The notes beneath the pieces were generated by a model. The model did not search any database, was not told the DNA's origin, and saw only the letters and a list, made by a program, of their open reading frames with translations. Below are positions 22,957-32,311 of a stretch of DNA of 38,702 nt, in pieces. Both the position numbers and the translations under genes were made by a program. Numbering within the stretch: the first letter of the stretch is position 1; every line of letters begins with the position of its first letter. The DNA comes from Iphinoe sp. HA4291-MV1 (GTDB lineage Bacteria > Cyanobacteriota > Cyanobacteriia > Cyanobacteriales > Nostocaceae): contig JAHHHH010000074.1 of assembly GCA_019359415.1 (NCBI GenBank), forward strand, positions 1 to 38,702. The letters are read 5' to 3'.

Positions 22957-25620
22957 ATGTCAACTCTCGTCATCGTCGAATCTCCAACCAAAGCTCGTAC
23001 CATTCGCAACTACCTGCCAAGAGACTACCGGGTAGAAGCGTCTATGGGTCATGTGCGTGATCTTCCCCAATCAGCTACTGAAATTCCCGCCAATGTCAAG
23101 GGGGAGAAATGGGCGCAGCTTGGGGTAAATGTAGATGCCGACTTTGAACCGCTGTATGTCGTCCCTAAAGATAAGAAGAAAGTTGTCACTCAACTCAAAG
23201 ATGCCCTTAAAGAAGCAGATGAACTGATTCTGGCGACGGACGAAGACCGGGAAGGTGAAAGCATCAGTTGGCATTTACACCAGTTGCTCAAGCCAAAAGT
23301 TCCTACAAAGCGGATGGTGTTTCACGAAATTACCTCTGACGCCATAAAAAAAGCCTTGAAAAACTGCCGCAATATAGATGAACAGTTAGTTCGTGCCCAA
23401 GAAACGCGGCGGATTTTGGATAGACTTGTGGGCTATACCCTATCTCCCCTGCTGTGGAAAAAAATTGCCTGGGGATTATCTGCTGGACGTGTACAGTCTG
23501 TTGCGGTAAGGCTCTTAGTCAACCGTGAACGCCAACGTCGTGCTTTCCGCCAAGGTTCATACTGGGATTTGAAAGCAACGTTAACCCCCCCTGATTCTCC
23601 TAAAGGACAATCATTTATTTCTCAATTGGTCGCACTGGGAGGAACAAGACTAGCGAATGGTGGCGATTTTGACCCCGCCACAGGGAAAATTCCCCCAGAA
23701 CGCAATCTCGTCTTGCTCAATCAGGAGCAAGCAGAAGCCCTCAAAGAACGCTTAACAGGGAAAACTTGGAATGTTACAGACATAGAGGAACGCCCTGTCA
23801 CGCGTAAACCCGCAGCACCTTTTACCACCTCGACCCTACAGCAAGAATCCAACCGTAAACTGCGCCTTTCTGCACGGGACACGATGCGGATTGCCCAGAA
23901 TTTGTACGAACAGGGATACATTACCTATATGCGTACAGATTCGGTGCATTTGTCAGATCAGGCGATCGCCGCCGCCCGTGACTGTGTAGAAAAACTTTAC
24001 GGTAAAGATTACCTCAGCCCTCAAAGGCGGCAATACACCACCAAATCGAAAGGCGCACAAGAAGCACATGAAGCAATTCGCCCCGCAGGTAACACCTTCC
24101 GCACCCCCCAAGAAACTGGTTTAAGCGGTCGGGAGTTCCAACTGTACGACTTAATTTGGAAGCGTACCGTCGCTACCCAAATGGCTGACTCTCGCCAAAC
24201 TCAAATCAACGTACAACTGCAAGTAGAAGATGCTGGTTTTCGCTCCTCTGGCAAACGCATTGATTTTCCGGGATTTTTGCGTGCTTATGTGGAAGGTTCT
24301 GATGACCCAGAGGCGGCGTTGGAAGACCAAGAAATTATCTTGCCTAACCTAAAAGTGGGAGATAGTCCCAACTGCACTGATTTAGAAGCTGTTGGTCACG
24401 AAACCCAACCTCCAGCAAGATACACCGAAGCGACCTTAGTGAAAACTTTGGAAAGCGAAGGTATTGGACGTCCCAGCACTTATGCTAGCATCATTGGCAC
24501 CATTATTGATAAAGGTTATGCGCAATTGGTGAGTAACGCCCTTATACCCACTTTCACCGCTTTTGCCGTCACAGAACTGTTAGCAAAACACTTTCCTGAG
24601 GTCGTTGATCTCAGCTTTACCTCTAAGATGGAGCAAACTCTAGATGATATTGCGACCGGTGAAGCTGCATGGCTACCTTACCTCAAGGAATTCTATCTGG
24701 GAGACAAAGGTCTAGAAACCCTAGTCAAAGAACAGGAAAATCAAATAGATGCAAATGTTGCTCGGACGGTGGAACTAGAAAACTTAGATGCCAAAGTCCG
24801 CATTGGTAAGTATGGTGCTTATCTGGAAAAAGAAAATGGTGATGATATTGTCACCGTTTCCATTCCCAAAGACCTGACTCCTGCTGACCTTGACCCGCAA
24901 AAGGTAGAAACGCTGCTGCGGCAAAAAACCGTAGGTCCTGACCAACTAGGTATTCACCCTGAAACTGGCGAACCAATTTACATCAAAATTGGTCCTTACG
25001 GTCCCTACGTGCAATTAGGTGACAAGACCGACGAAAACCCCAAACCTAAACAAGCTTCCTTACCCAAAGGAATAACGCCGGAAAACGTCACCCTTGAGCA
25101 AGCTGTTGGTCTTTTGTCTCTACCTCGAACACTAGGGGTTCATCCAGAAACAGGCGCTGGAATCCAAGCAAATTTAGGACGCTTTGGACCTTACGTCGTT
25201 CATAACCAAAGTGGGGAAAAAGACTACCGCTCCCTCAAAGCTGGTGATGATATATTGACAATTTCCTTGGAACGTGCATTAGAGTTGTTGTCTGAACCGA
25301 AAAAAGGACGCAGTACCACTAACAGCAAGTCTAAAGCGGCTTTGCGGGAATTAGGTTCTCACCCAGAGGATAACGAACCAGTCAATATCTATAACGGTCC
25401 CTACGGACCTTACATTAAGCACGGTAAAACGAATGCCAGAATTCCAGAAGGTGTATCGGTGGATGATGTAACTCTTGCTTCAGCGCTAGAGTGGTTAGCA
25501 TCCAAAGCATCAACAGCAAAATCTACTCGTAAAACAACAAGTAAACCGAGGAGTTCTAACTCTAAATCAACGACCAAGTCGTCAACCACCACTACAAAAA
25601 AAAATGACAAAAAAGGCTAG
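22957..25620 (+). CDS. topA: DNA topoisomerase I (type IA)
   Basis: An 887-residue enzyme that relaxes negatively supercoiled DNA. The Toprim domain has [10 protein letters not shown] (Glu8) and ATDEDREGE (Asp95, Asp97, Glu99). The active-site tyrosine is Tyr324 in [13 protein letters not shown]. The C-terminus lacks E. coli-type four-Cys zinc fingers. It carries three or more topoisomerase C-terminal repeats with HPETG...GPYGPYV motifs (about 667-820) and then a Lys/Ser/Thr-rich basic tail. This architecture is typical of cyanobacterial TopA. The start at MSTLVIVES is unambiguous. A long near-perfect hairpin follows its stop codon at 25629. Confidence 0.97.
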   Translation: MSTLVIVESPTKARTIRNYLPRDYRVEASMGHVRDLPQSATEIPANVKGEKWAQLGVNVDADFEPLYVVPKDKKKVVTQLKDALKEADELILATDEDREGESISWHLHQLLKPKVPTKRMVFHEITSDAIKKALKNCRNIDEQLVRAQETRRILDRLVGYTLSPLLWKKIAWGLSAGRVQSVAVRLLVNRERQRRAFRQGSYWDLKATLTPPDSPKGQSFISQLVALGGTRLANGGDFDPATGKIPPERNLVLLNQEQAEALKERLTGKTWNVTDIEERPVTRKPAAPFTTSTLQQESNRKLRLSARDTMRIAQNLYEQGYITYMRTDSVHLSDQAIAAARDCVEKLYGKDYLSPQRRQYTTKSKGAQEAHEAIRPAGNTFRTPQETGLSGREFQLYDLIWKRTVATQMADSRQTQINVQLQVEDAGFRSSGKRIDFPGFLRAYVEGSDDPEAALEDQEIILPNLKVGDSPNCTDLEAVGHETQPPARYTEATLVKTLESEGIGRPSTYASIIGTIIDKGYAQLVSNALIPTFTAFAVTELLAKHFPEVVDLSFTSKMEQTLDDIATGEAAWLPYLKEFYLGDKGLETLVKEQENQIDANVARTVELENLDAKVRIGKYGAYLEKENGDDIVTVSIPKDLTPADLDPQKVETLLRQKTVGPDQLGIHPETGEPIYIKIGPYGPYVQLGDKTDENPKPKQASLPKGITPENVTLEQAVGLLSLPRTLGVHPETGAGIQANLGRFGPYVVHNQSGEKDYRSLKAGDDILTISLERALELLSEPKKGRSTTNSKSKAALRELGSHPEDNEPVNIYNGPYGPYIKHGKTNARIPEGVSVDDVTLASALEWLASKASTAKSTRKTTSKPRSSNSKSTTKSSTTTTKKNDKKG

Positions 25621-25628
25621 TTAAGCTC

Positions 25629-25686
25629 AAAAGTCCACAGTCAATAGTCTATGGTTATCTCGATAGACTATTAACTATGGACTTTT
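25629..25686. terminator. long hairpin downstream of topA
   Basis: aaaagtccacagtcaatagt begins a 24-base arm that pairs with the arm ending tatggactttt with only two wobble positions, around a ten-base loop. It starts nine bases after the topA stop codon and ends in a T-run, so termination is plausible. The sequence also resembles a common cyanobacterial interspersed repeat. Confidence 0.65.
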
Positions 25687-25697
25687 AACATCAACAG

Positions 25698-25725
25698 GAC
25701 TTACGCAACTGGCGTTGCGTAAGTC
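25698..25725. repeat. gacttacgcaa/ttgcgtaagtc inverted repeat
   Basis: An 11-bp perfect inverted repeat with a six-base loop. This motif is a common intergenic or IS-end repeat in cyanobacteria. It abuts the LysR fragment, marking its break point. Confidence 0.75.
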
Positions 25726-25919
25726 GTGAAGACATTCGAGCCGGACGGTTGCAAGCGGTGCTAACTGATTTCCAGGTGCATCCCCAAGCTGAGATGGACA
25801 TGGGCATTTACGCGCTTTATCTGCCAAATCGCAGGTATTCGCTGCAGGTCAAAACGTTTATCGATTTCCTGATACAACGATTTGGGAACCCGCCCTATTG
25901 GGAGGAAACCACAATTTGA
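25725..25919 (+). pseudogene. LysR-family regulator, C-terminal fragment
   Basis: The frame reads REDIRAGRLQAVLTDFQVHP, then MGIYALYLPNRRYSLQVKTF and IDFLIQRFGN. This is the typical end of a LysR substrate-binding domain (EDLRAGRL...IYAVYP..R....KVRAFVDFL). About 64 of roughly 300 residues remain, with no start codon. It begins at an inverted repeat, suggesting loss of the 5' part by insertion or deletion. Confidence 0.85.
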
Positions 25920-26361
25920 GGACATTTGGTGATAGTGCAACCTAATTCCAGGAACACTTCAAACTGGAAATACCATTATTTTGAGATCACATTAACCTGA
26001 AGTTCCCCTTTGTATAGATTCTTCTGTAGAGCTATTCTATATTCTGCATTTTAAGTTTTTCTCAAAGACTAACTAAGATTTTGGAACCTAAGTGTCAGAG
26101 AATGAGAGAAAATTGAAAGAATTTATAAAAATGAAGAACACCTTTGACTCCCTTAACTCCTAAAAACCCCCCTTAGTAGGATGCGGTTTGATAGGGTGGT
26201 GATGTGATACTCTAAAATGTAGAAGAGAAAAGAACACCGAATTTTAAAAAGTTCACCGAGTGTAAACTATCATAGTTTTAAGCTAGAGACGCAAAAAAAC
26301 TTTGGTTTCTCCGTGAATGATAGTAAACATAATTGGTAGTATCTCAGGAGCGGTCAGTTCA
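25920..26361. other. intergenic region, no gene
   Basis: An AT-rich stretch containing short direct and C-rich runs (aaaaacccccc near 26163). I see no gene, no convincing promoter and no RNA. Confidence 0.5.
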
Positions 26362-26499
26362 ATGGACTATATAGAAAAGGTGCTAGAAAAGCTTAAGGAA
26401 TTGGCACGTAAGCTGATAGAAGCCCTTTTGGGGCCAGAGGCTGAACAGGAACCGGAACTCATCCCAATTCCTGTGGAAGACCGTTCACGCCGTCACTAA
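26362..26499 (+). CDS. small conserved-looking protein upstream of aroQ
   Basis: A 45-residue protein: an amphipathic helix (MDYIEKVLEKLKELARKLIE) and then ALLGPEAEQEPELIPIPVED and a basic end. I recall similar short proteins with LLGPEA..EPELIPIPV next to aroQ in other cyanobacteria, which supports a real gene. The ATG at 26362 follows AGGAG at about 11 bases; an upstream in-frame ATG at 26317 would give 60 residues. aroQ begins 12 bases after this stop codon, so the genes are probably co-transcribed. Function unknown. Confidence 0.6.
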   Translation: MDYIEKVLEKLKELARKLIEALLGPEAEQEPELIPIPVEDRSRRH

Positions 26500-26511
26500 G
26501 AAGCAACACCC

Positions 26512-26970
26512 GTGTTAGACTCAGTTTTGCGCCCCATAAGCGTTCTGGTACTGCATGGACCAAACCTGAATTTACTGGGACAGCGAGAACCAGGAATATA
26601 TGGTTCGCTGACATTGGCTGAAATTGACCGCTTGTTAGAAGAAGAAGGAAAAAAGCTACAAGCGAAAGTAATTTGCTTACAGTCAAATCATGAGGGCGCT
26701 TTGGTAGATGCTATTCATGAAGCACTAAGGCAACATCAGGGAATTTTAATCAATGCAGGGGCATACACTCATACAAGTGTAGCTTTGCGGGATGCGATCG
26801 CTGCTGTTAACTTACCTACAGTCGAGGTGCACCTAAGCAATATCTACCGCCGGGAAGATTTTCGCCATCATTCATACATAGCTCCAGTAGCAATTGGGCA
26901 GATTAGCGGTTTTGGGGTACAAAGTTATTTATTAGGCTTGCAGGCATTGGTGCATCATATAAGAAAGTAA
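26512..26970 (+). CDS. aroQ: type II 3-dehydroquinate dehydratase
   Basis: A 152-residue enzyme of the shikimate pathway converting 3-dehydroquinate to 3-dehydroshikimate. The conserved [18 protein letters not shown] holds Arg25 and catalytic Tyr30. [10 protein letters not shown] (Asn81) and [17 protein letters not shown] (His107) complete the active site. The length is normal for the dodecameric type II family. It starts at GTG, 12 bp after the small upstream gene. No other aromatic-pathway genes are nearby. Confidence 0.95.
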   Translation: MLDSVLRPISVLVLHGPNLNLLGQREPGIYGSLTLAEIDRLLEEEGKKLQAKVICLQSNHEGALVDAIHEALRQHQGILINAGAYTHTSVALRDAIAAVNLPTVEVHLSNIYRREDFRHHSYIAPVAIGQISGFGVQSYLLGLQALVHHIRK

Positions 26971-27273
26971 AAAGTGAGCCAGTGCGGGGGTGTTAGCAAG
27001 GGCGTTAGCGACGTAGGAGCGTCAGCAGCGCTCTTGGGAGGGTTTCCCTCTCCTAAGGGAGACTCTACTTTGAACCGCAGGCGACTGCTGAAAGGGTTCG
27101 CTCAGGCTACAGCAACTGGCGTTGGCGTAGCCTCTGTTGGAGGAGACACCCGTAAGGGTAAAAAGGCAAAAAGCAAAAGATAAAACTCCATAACAAGTCA
27201 AAAAAATCAAGTAAAAACAAAAAATTCTCTTTCTTTTGACTTTTAACTTTTGACTTTTAACTTATTTTGTGAT
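26971..27273. repeat. GC-rich hairpin repeats and TTTTGAC/TTTTAAC heptamers
   Basis: 26980-27160 is a mosaic of GC-rich repeats (gggagggtttccctctcc, ggcgttggcgtagcc). 27233-27263 carries alternating cttttgac/cttttaac units of a short tandem repeat. The heptamer array runs to within 11 bases of the next gene and creates a false upstream TTG start. Confidence 0.7.
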
Positions 27274-28227
27274 ATGCGCTACTCTCTTGTAAGTCGGTTC
27301 AAAAGCACAATATTCGGGGCAATTCTTGGGGAAAAAGTAGCTTCTAGTTGTAGGAAGCAGTTACAGGGTGCAGAGACGTTACAAATAAGATCTTTGCACT
27401 GGAGTGACATGGCTATTTCATATGCTGAAAGTTTGATTTCTTTAGGTAGATTTGATACAGAAGATTGGCGTAGGCGTCAGCAACAAGATCAGCAGCAAGA
27501 ATTTACGAACTTAGAAAATAGCTATTGGGCTATTCTTGCCACATTGCCAGTGGCATTATTTTTTCATGAAAATACGACGAAACTACGACATAACTTACTG
27601 CTGGCGACGGAAAATTGGCAGAATGATCCAGTCGTGCGGGATGGAATACTAGCAGTGGGTTATGCGATCGCTCAATCTCTTACCCAAAAGCTTGCTCCAA
27701 AGACGCTCATTTCTCAAACTATCTCTTTTATTGGAGAAACGCAGACAAGCTTGCCACAACAATTATTAAAAGTTAATTATTTGTTAGAACATGGTGCAGG
27801 GTTAGAAAGAGTACAAGCCGAATTCAGTAAAGAAGAAAAGTTAAGTAACGTTATTGCCCTGGCTTTTTACTGCTTTGTTAGTACCATAGAAGACTTTCGA
27901 CTTTCAGTTTTGCGAGCTATTCAAAATAGTTATCGTTCTCCAGCAATAGGTGCGATAACTGGTGCTTTATCAGGAGCATATAATAGCACAGTAGGTATTC
28001 CTGTAACTTGGCAGGTCATGCTTGTACAAGAAAAGTCAACACAAGACTGGAAACTGGCTAGCTGTTCTAGGATGCTGGAATTAACTGATGCACTTGTGGC
28101 TGTATGGTCAGGAGTGTATAATTTTGCTGTGCATCCCGATGAAGTTAGAAAAGAAAGCGGTGTAATGACACCGCATCTAATGTCCATACAGGCAATAGCA
28201 GCTCCTCGCATCATTCAGTCACGCTAA
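27274..28227 (+). CDS. ADP-ribosylglycohydrolase-like protein, probably inactive
   Basis: A 317-residue protein starting MRYSLVSRFKSTIFGAILGE, matching the RF.G.l.GaalGe opening of the DraG/ADP-ribosylglycohydrolase fold. It ends with the fold's AITGALSGAYNSTVGIPVTW helix region. The Asp pairs that bind the two Mg ions in active enzymes (the GDALG and DDT motifs) are not seen, so catalysis is doubtful. A cyanobacterial subfamily with this decay seems to exist. The ATG at 27274 is chosen over a TTG eight codons upstream, which is repeat-derived. It lies between aroQ and the PgpH-like gene; role unknown. Confidence 0.7.
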   Translation: MRYSLVSRFKSTIFGAILGEKVASSCRKQLQGAETLQIRSLHWSDMAISYAESLISLGRFDTEDWRRRQQQDQQQEFTNLENSYWAILATLPVALFFHENTTKLRHNLLLATENWQNDPVVRDGILAVGYAIAQSLTQKLAPKTLISQTISFIGETQTSLPQQLLKVNYLLEHGAGLERVQAEFSKEEKLSNVIALAFYCFVSTIEDFRLSVLRAIQNSYRSPAIGAITGALSGAYNSTVGIPVTWQVMLVQEKSTQDWKLASCSRMLELTDALVAVWSGVYNFAVHPDEVRKESGVMTPHLMSIQAIAAPRIIQSR

Positions 28228-28409
28228 TATTTTTTCATCGGTCAACGTGACTAAGTGTCAGTATTGAAGTCAATTTTAATACTAGTATAAGAAAAGAAAC
28301 CTCAATTCAAATCTGTAGGTAGCTATTGTGGCAAATCAGCTTCAAGTATGTTTTCGCTCCAGATTGTCTTGTTTTAAGCTATCAGAGTAAATAACTGCGG
28401 TCACAGGTG

Positions 28410-31055
28410 ATGAAAACACAGCAATTTTTTCAGTCCTTGACCCAAAAATTGATTTTCTGGCGGCAACAGTACAAAGTGCGACGCTATCATACTGCATTAT
28501 CAAAAACAAATGGGAAAGATAGATACCCAACAACAAGAGCGTCAAGCTCAATGACACAATCTCTCAAAGATAAAAATGGTATTTACGCAGTAGGTTCGTG
28601 CTGGGTGAAAGCAAAGCGTTCCTCCGTTGTTTTCGCGATCACGGTTGTCTGTCTAACAGGGGTTATGGGGCAGAAGTTATACAACCAACCTCAGTTGCAG
28701 GTAGGAAGTGTTGCGCCACAGACAATGAGAGCACCAGCCACTGCGAAAATTGAGAATAAGAAAAAAACAGCCCAAAAGCGCGAAGCTGTAACGAAAAGTT
28801 CCTTACCAGTACTTATGGTTGATGCGCGCATCAATGCAGAAATTGAGCAAAATTTACAACAGATTCTGGAAGAGGGAAATGAAATTCGTGCCTCTTTGGG
28901 GTCTTTTCCTTTTTTTAACACCTTCGTTTTATCTGTCTCTACGCAGCGTTACCTGCGTTCCTGTTCCGATTGGGAATGGCAAGCACTGTTGTTAGCAACA
29001 GAAAGTACTCACAAGCAAAATTCAAGAGTGTTGACTCAAAAACAGAGGAATCAAAGAAGACACAAGGATGCAAGAACACGAAGAAACGAGGATGCTGGAA
29101 TAGTTTCTACCTTTGTGTCACCGTATGGCATTGTTTCCACATCACCAGAGGTGTTTCCTCCTGACTTGCTTGTCTCGTTAGGAACTGATTTGTTCCAAAA
29201 CACAGACTTTAAACAAGCAGTGGCGGAATTAGAAGTTTATCGCTTCACAACTTCCAAGCAAAATTTATCTTCAATGCTCGCTCAAATTGCAAAAATACGG
29301 CAGGGATACGCTCAAGCAAAGACTAAACTGACAGAACTGGTGAGTGTCAAACCAGATACAGTATACGATGAAGCCTCTCTCTTCAACTTGTTAGATGAGG
29401 ATTGGACGAAAACAAAAATGGGAATCCAGCAAAGTTTGAAGCGGATTCTCACCCAAGGCATCTCACTTGGATTACCACCAAAAATCCTACAAGATGCAGT
29501 CAGTATACAAGTACAGACCTTGGTACCAAAAGACGCCGAACCCTTGGCAACCAAACTTTTGTTAGCCATACTTAAGCCAAATCTCAAGAACGATGAATTA
29601 CAAATGCAACTCATGGCTGCAAAAGCAGCTCGTGAGGTAAAACCTGTCATTGTCACTGTGCATAAGGATGAGGTGATTGTGCGTCAAGGACAGAAGATGA
29701 CTGCATGGAACTTTGACGTACTAGAACATTACCGCCTGATTCAGCGCGAGATTCATTGGCTGAGGTTGATACAGTTAGGGGGCATTGTCACTGGATCTGT
29801 TGGTATTTTTGCAATAGTAGAACGGCGGCTGAAGTACCGACTGCGGCAAAGCGATCGCCTATTGGTATTGCTGTTGACCCTAAGTGTACCATTAGTACTG
29901 ACGATGGGTACACCGTATACTACCTGGAGTGCCGTTGGGTTGTTGTTGGGTAGCTTCTACGGACCGACTTTGGGCATGACTGTTATAGGACTGCTGTCAC
30001 TACTGCTACCTATGAGTCTAGAAATGAGTAAAATTGCTCTTCTTGCAGGCGTATCAGGGGGAGTCTTGGGTAGTTGCGTTGCACAACGCTTGCGATCGCG
30101 TGAAGAACTCGCACTTCTTAGTATTGCGATCGCTTTAACACAAGGCGGTGTTTACCTGATCATCAAGCTCCTGCTGTGCGGTGTATTGGGAACTTTTTCG
30201 TACTACATAGTACTACAAAAAGCCGCATTATTTGCTTTATCCGGCTTAGTGTGGAGTATCGTAGGGATGGGGTTGAGTCCTTATTTAGAAAAACTATTTG
30301 ATTTAGTGACTCCAATCCGATTAGCAGAACTGGCGAACCCTAACCGTTCTCTATTGAAAAGACTTGCTACTGAAACTCCTGGCACCTTTCAGCACACTCT
30401 GTTTGTCGCTACCCTTGCCGAAGCAGCTGCCAAACAGCTAGGATGCAATGTCGAACTTGTCAGAGCGGGGACATTATACCATGATATCGGGAAAATGCAC
30501 GACCCGATGGCATTTATTGAAAATCAAATGGGAGGACCGAATAAGCATGACACAGAAATTAAAGACCCTTGGATAAGTGCGGACATCATCAAAAAGCATG
30601 TCAGTGAAGGATTAGTGATGGCGCGGAAGCACAGTTTGCCTTCCTCAATTCAAGCTTTTATTCCTGAGCATCAGGGAACCATGCAAATTGCCTATTTCTA
30701 TCACCAAGCACAGCAAATGGCGCTCTTAGATCCAAGTTTAAAAGTGGACGAGGCAGATTTTCGCTACGATGGTCCAATTCCCCAATCACGAGAAACAGGA
30801 ATCGTCATGTTAGCAGATTCCTGCGAAGCAGCGCTGCGATCGCTCAGAGACGCCACACCAGAACAATCTCTAGCAATGTTGAATAACATCCTCCGCGCTA
30901 GATGGCAAGACAATCAACTGGCAGATTCTGGGTTAACACGAGAAGAAATGACCCAAATTGCCGAAATTTTTGTGCAAGTTTGGCAGCAATTCCATCACAA
31001 GCGCATTGCTTACCCGAAGTTGAAAGTAGCAAAAGAAGGAACAGGGGACTCTTAA
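28410..31055 (+). CDS. PgpH-type 7TM-HD phosphohydrolase (c-di-AMP phosphodiesterase family)
   Basis: An 881-residue membrane protein: one N-terminal transmembrane helix (about 68-90), a large periplasmic 7TMR-HDED region (about 95-440), a seven-helix block (about 450-630) and a C-terminal HD domain. The HD domain shows GTFQHTLFVATLAEAAA (His about 662), LYHDIGKM (His/Asp about 691-692), PNKHD and a later PEHQGT. PgpH homologues degrade c-di-AMP, and this is the likely role. Around residues 205-235 the periplasmic region carries an odd low-complexity insert (QRNQRRHKDARTRRNEDAG) that looks repeat-derived. The frame opens at a GTG directly before the ATG at 28410. Confidence 0.9.
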   Translation: MKTQQFFQSLTQKLIFWRQQYKVRRYHTALSKTNGKDRYPTTRASSSMTQSLKDKNGIYAVGSCWVKAKRSSVVFAITVVCLTGVMGQKLYNQPQLQVGSVAPQTMRAPATAKIENKKKTAQKREAVTKSSLPVLMVDARINAEIEQNLQQILEEGNEIRASLGSFPFFNTFVLSVSTQRYLRSCSDWEWQALLLATESTHKQNSRVLTQKQRNQRRHKDARTRRNEDAGIVSTFVSPYGIVSTSPEVFPPDLLVSLGTDLFQNTDFKQAVAELEVYRFTTSKQNLSSMLAQIAKIRQGYAQAKTKLTELVSVKPDTVYDEASLFNLLDEDWTKTKMGIQQSLKRILTQGISLGLPPKILQDAVSIQVQTLVPKDAEPLATKLLLAILKPNLKNDELQMQLMAAKAAREVKPVIVTVHKDEVIVRQGQKMTAWNFDVLEHYRLIQREIHWLRLIQLGGIVTGSVGIFAIVERRLKYRLRQSDRLLVLLLTLSVPLVLTMGTPYTTWSAVGLLLGSFYGPTLGMTVIGLLSLLLPMSLEMSKIALLAGVSGGVLGSCVAQRLRSREELALLSIAIALTQGGVYLIIKLLLCGVLGTFSYYIVLQKAALFALSGLVWSIVGMGLSPYLEKLFDLVTPIRLAELANPNRSLLKRLATETPGTFQHTLFVATLAEAAAKQLGCNVELVRAGTLYHDIGKMHDPMAFIENQMGGPNKHDTEIKDPWISADIIKKHVSEGLVMARKHSLPSSIQAFIPEHQGTMQIAYFYHQAQQMALLDPSLKVDEADFRYDGPIPQSRETGIVMLADSCEAALRSLRDATPEQSLAMLNNILRARWQDNQLADSGLTREEMTQIAEIFVQVWQQFHHKRIAYPKLKVAKEGTGDS

Positions 31056-31083
31056 CAGGAGACAGTGTAAGGAATAGTGTATT

Positions 31084-32085
31084 TTAATGTTTCAGCACGA
31101 GCCGATACCTTGCTTTCCCACTATGTAGCCGTTCTAATGCCTCGTTGACTTGATCGAATTCAAAAGTTTCAATAACTGGTTCAATCTCATGACGAGCAGC
31201 AAAATCGAGCATTGTGGCGATAGTCGCAGGACTACCAAGCGGACTACCAGAGATTGACTTTTGAGCCGTTATTAATGGCCAAACATGGCTAGAAACGGGG
31301 TTAGGAACCACACCAACAAAATGTAGTCGTCCTTTCGGACGTAAGCAGGTAATATAAGTGCTCCAATCTAAATCGGCGTTGACAGTTGAGAGAATTAAAT
31401 CGAAGGAATTTTCCACTGACTTGAGTGCATTTGGATCGCGGGAATTGATAAAGTGATTAGCACCAAGTTCTCTTGCTTCCGCTTCCTTAGCAGGACTAGT
31501 GGAGAATGCAGTCACATCACAGCCCCAAGCATGAAGAAACTTCAATGCCATATGACCTAATCCACCAATACCAATCACACCAACACGATCTGTTGGCTTG
31601 ACATCAAACTGCACTATTGGATTAAAAACTGTGATACCACCACAGAATAATGGTCCAGCACTCACAGGGTCAATTGCCTCAGGTAGAGGTATAACCCAAG
31701 CCTCATGGGCGCGTACTTTGTCAGCAAAGCCACCATGTCGATTAACAATAGTACCCTCAGCTGTCAAGCAGAGGTTATGGTTACCGGACATACACCACTC
31801 GCAAGTCATACACGATCGCGAAGTCCAACCCAGACCAACCCTTTGCCCTACTTGAAGTTTCTTCACTGCATCGCCAGTGTTTGCGATCATACCAACGACT
31901 TCATGTCCGGGAACCAACGGGTACTGACTCATTCCCCAATCATTCTTGAGCATACTGAGGTCGCTATGGCAAACCCCGCAGTATTCCACATCAATTTCTA
32001 CATCCTCACTACCAAGTGGTCCTGGATCGTACTCAAAGGGTTTCAGTTCTTCACCTCGTTGAAAAGCTGCGTAGGCGCGGATCAT
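31084..32085 (-). CDS. zinc-dependent NAD(P) alcohol dehydrogenase (YahK/CAD-type)
   Basis: A 333-residue medium-chain dehydrogenase. The catalytic zinc site is CGVCHSD with GHEVVG. The structural zinc cysteines are in SCMTCEWCMSGNHNLC (four Cys). The Rossmann motif is GVIGIGGLGHMALKF, followed by AFSTSPAKEAEA. It resembles the YahK/cinnamyl-alcohol-dehydrogenase group that reduces aldehydes with NADPH; the Ser-Thr-Ser after the second strand fits NADPH preference. It converges with the PgpH-like gene, 28 bp between stop codons. The physiological substrate is unknown. Confidence 0.93.
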   Translation of the reverse strand: MIRAYAAFQRGEELKPFEYDPGPLGSEDVEIDVEYCGVCHSDLSMLKNDWGMSQYPLVPGHEVVGMIANTGDAVKKLQVGQRVGLGWTSRSCMTCEWCMSGNHNLCLTAEGTIVNRHGGFADKVRAHEAWVIPLPEAIDPVSAGPLFCGGITVFNPIVQFDVKPTDRVGVIGIGGLGHMALKFLHAWGCDVTAFSTSPAKEAEARELGANHFINSRDPNALKSVENSFDLILSTVNADLDWSTYITCLRPKGRLHFVGVVPNPVSSHVWPLITAQKSISGSPLGSPATIATMLDFAARHEIEPVIETFEFDQVNEALERLHSGKARYRLVLKH

Positions 32086-32311
32086 AGACTTGACCTCAGG
32101 TGATGATGTTAAGTTTTTTCAGTAGTTATTGTAAACTTTGCTCTTCCTTTTCTAGTGCCAGATGTCAAATTGAAAAGAAATCTTAGTATTCGTTATGCAA
32201 AGTTCATAAAATGTTGTAAAACTTTAGTGAGGAATATCAAGATCGCATTGTTTATCTACCTTTGCCATAAAGCTTCTTTGATAGTAAATGTTTCTGCAAT
32301 GCTTATCAACA

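Noticed and set aside
26974-27183. 69-residue frame after aroQ
   Set aside because: It consists of the GC-rich intergenic repeat mosaic and gives low-complexity residues only.
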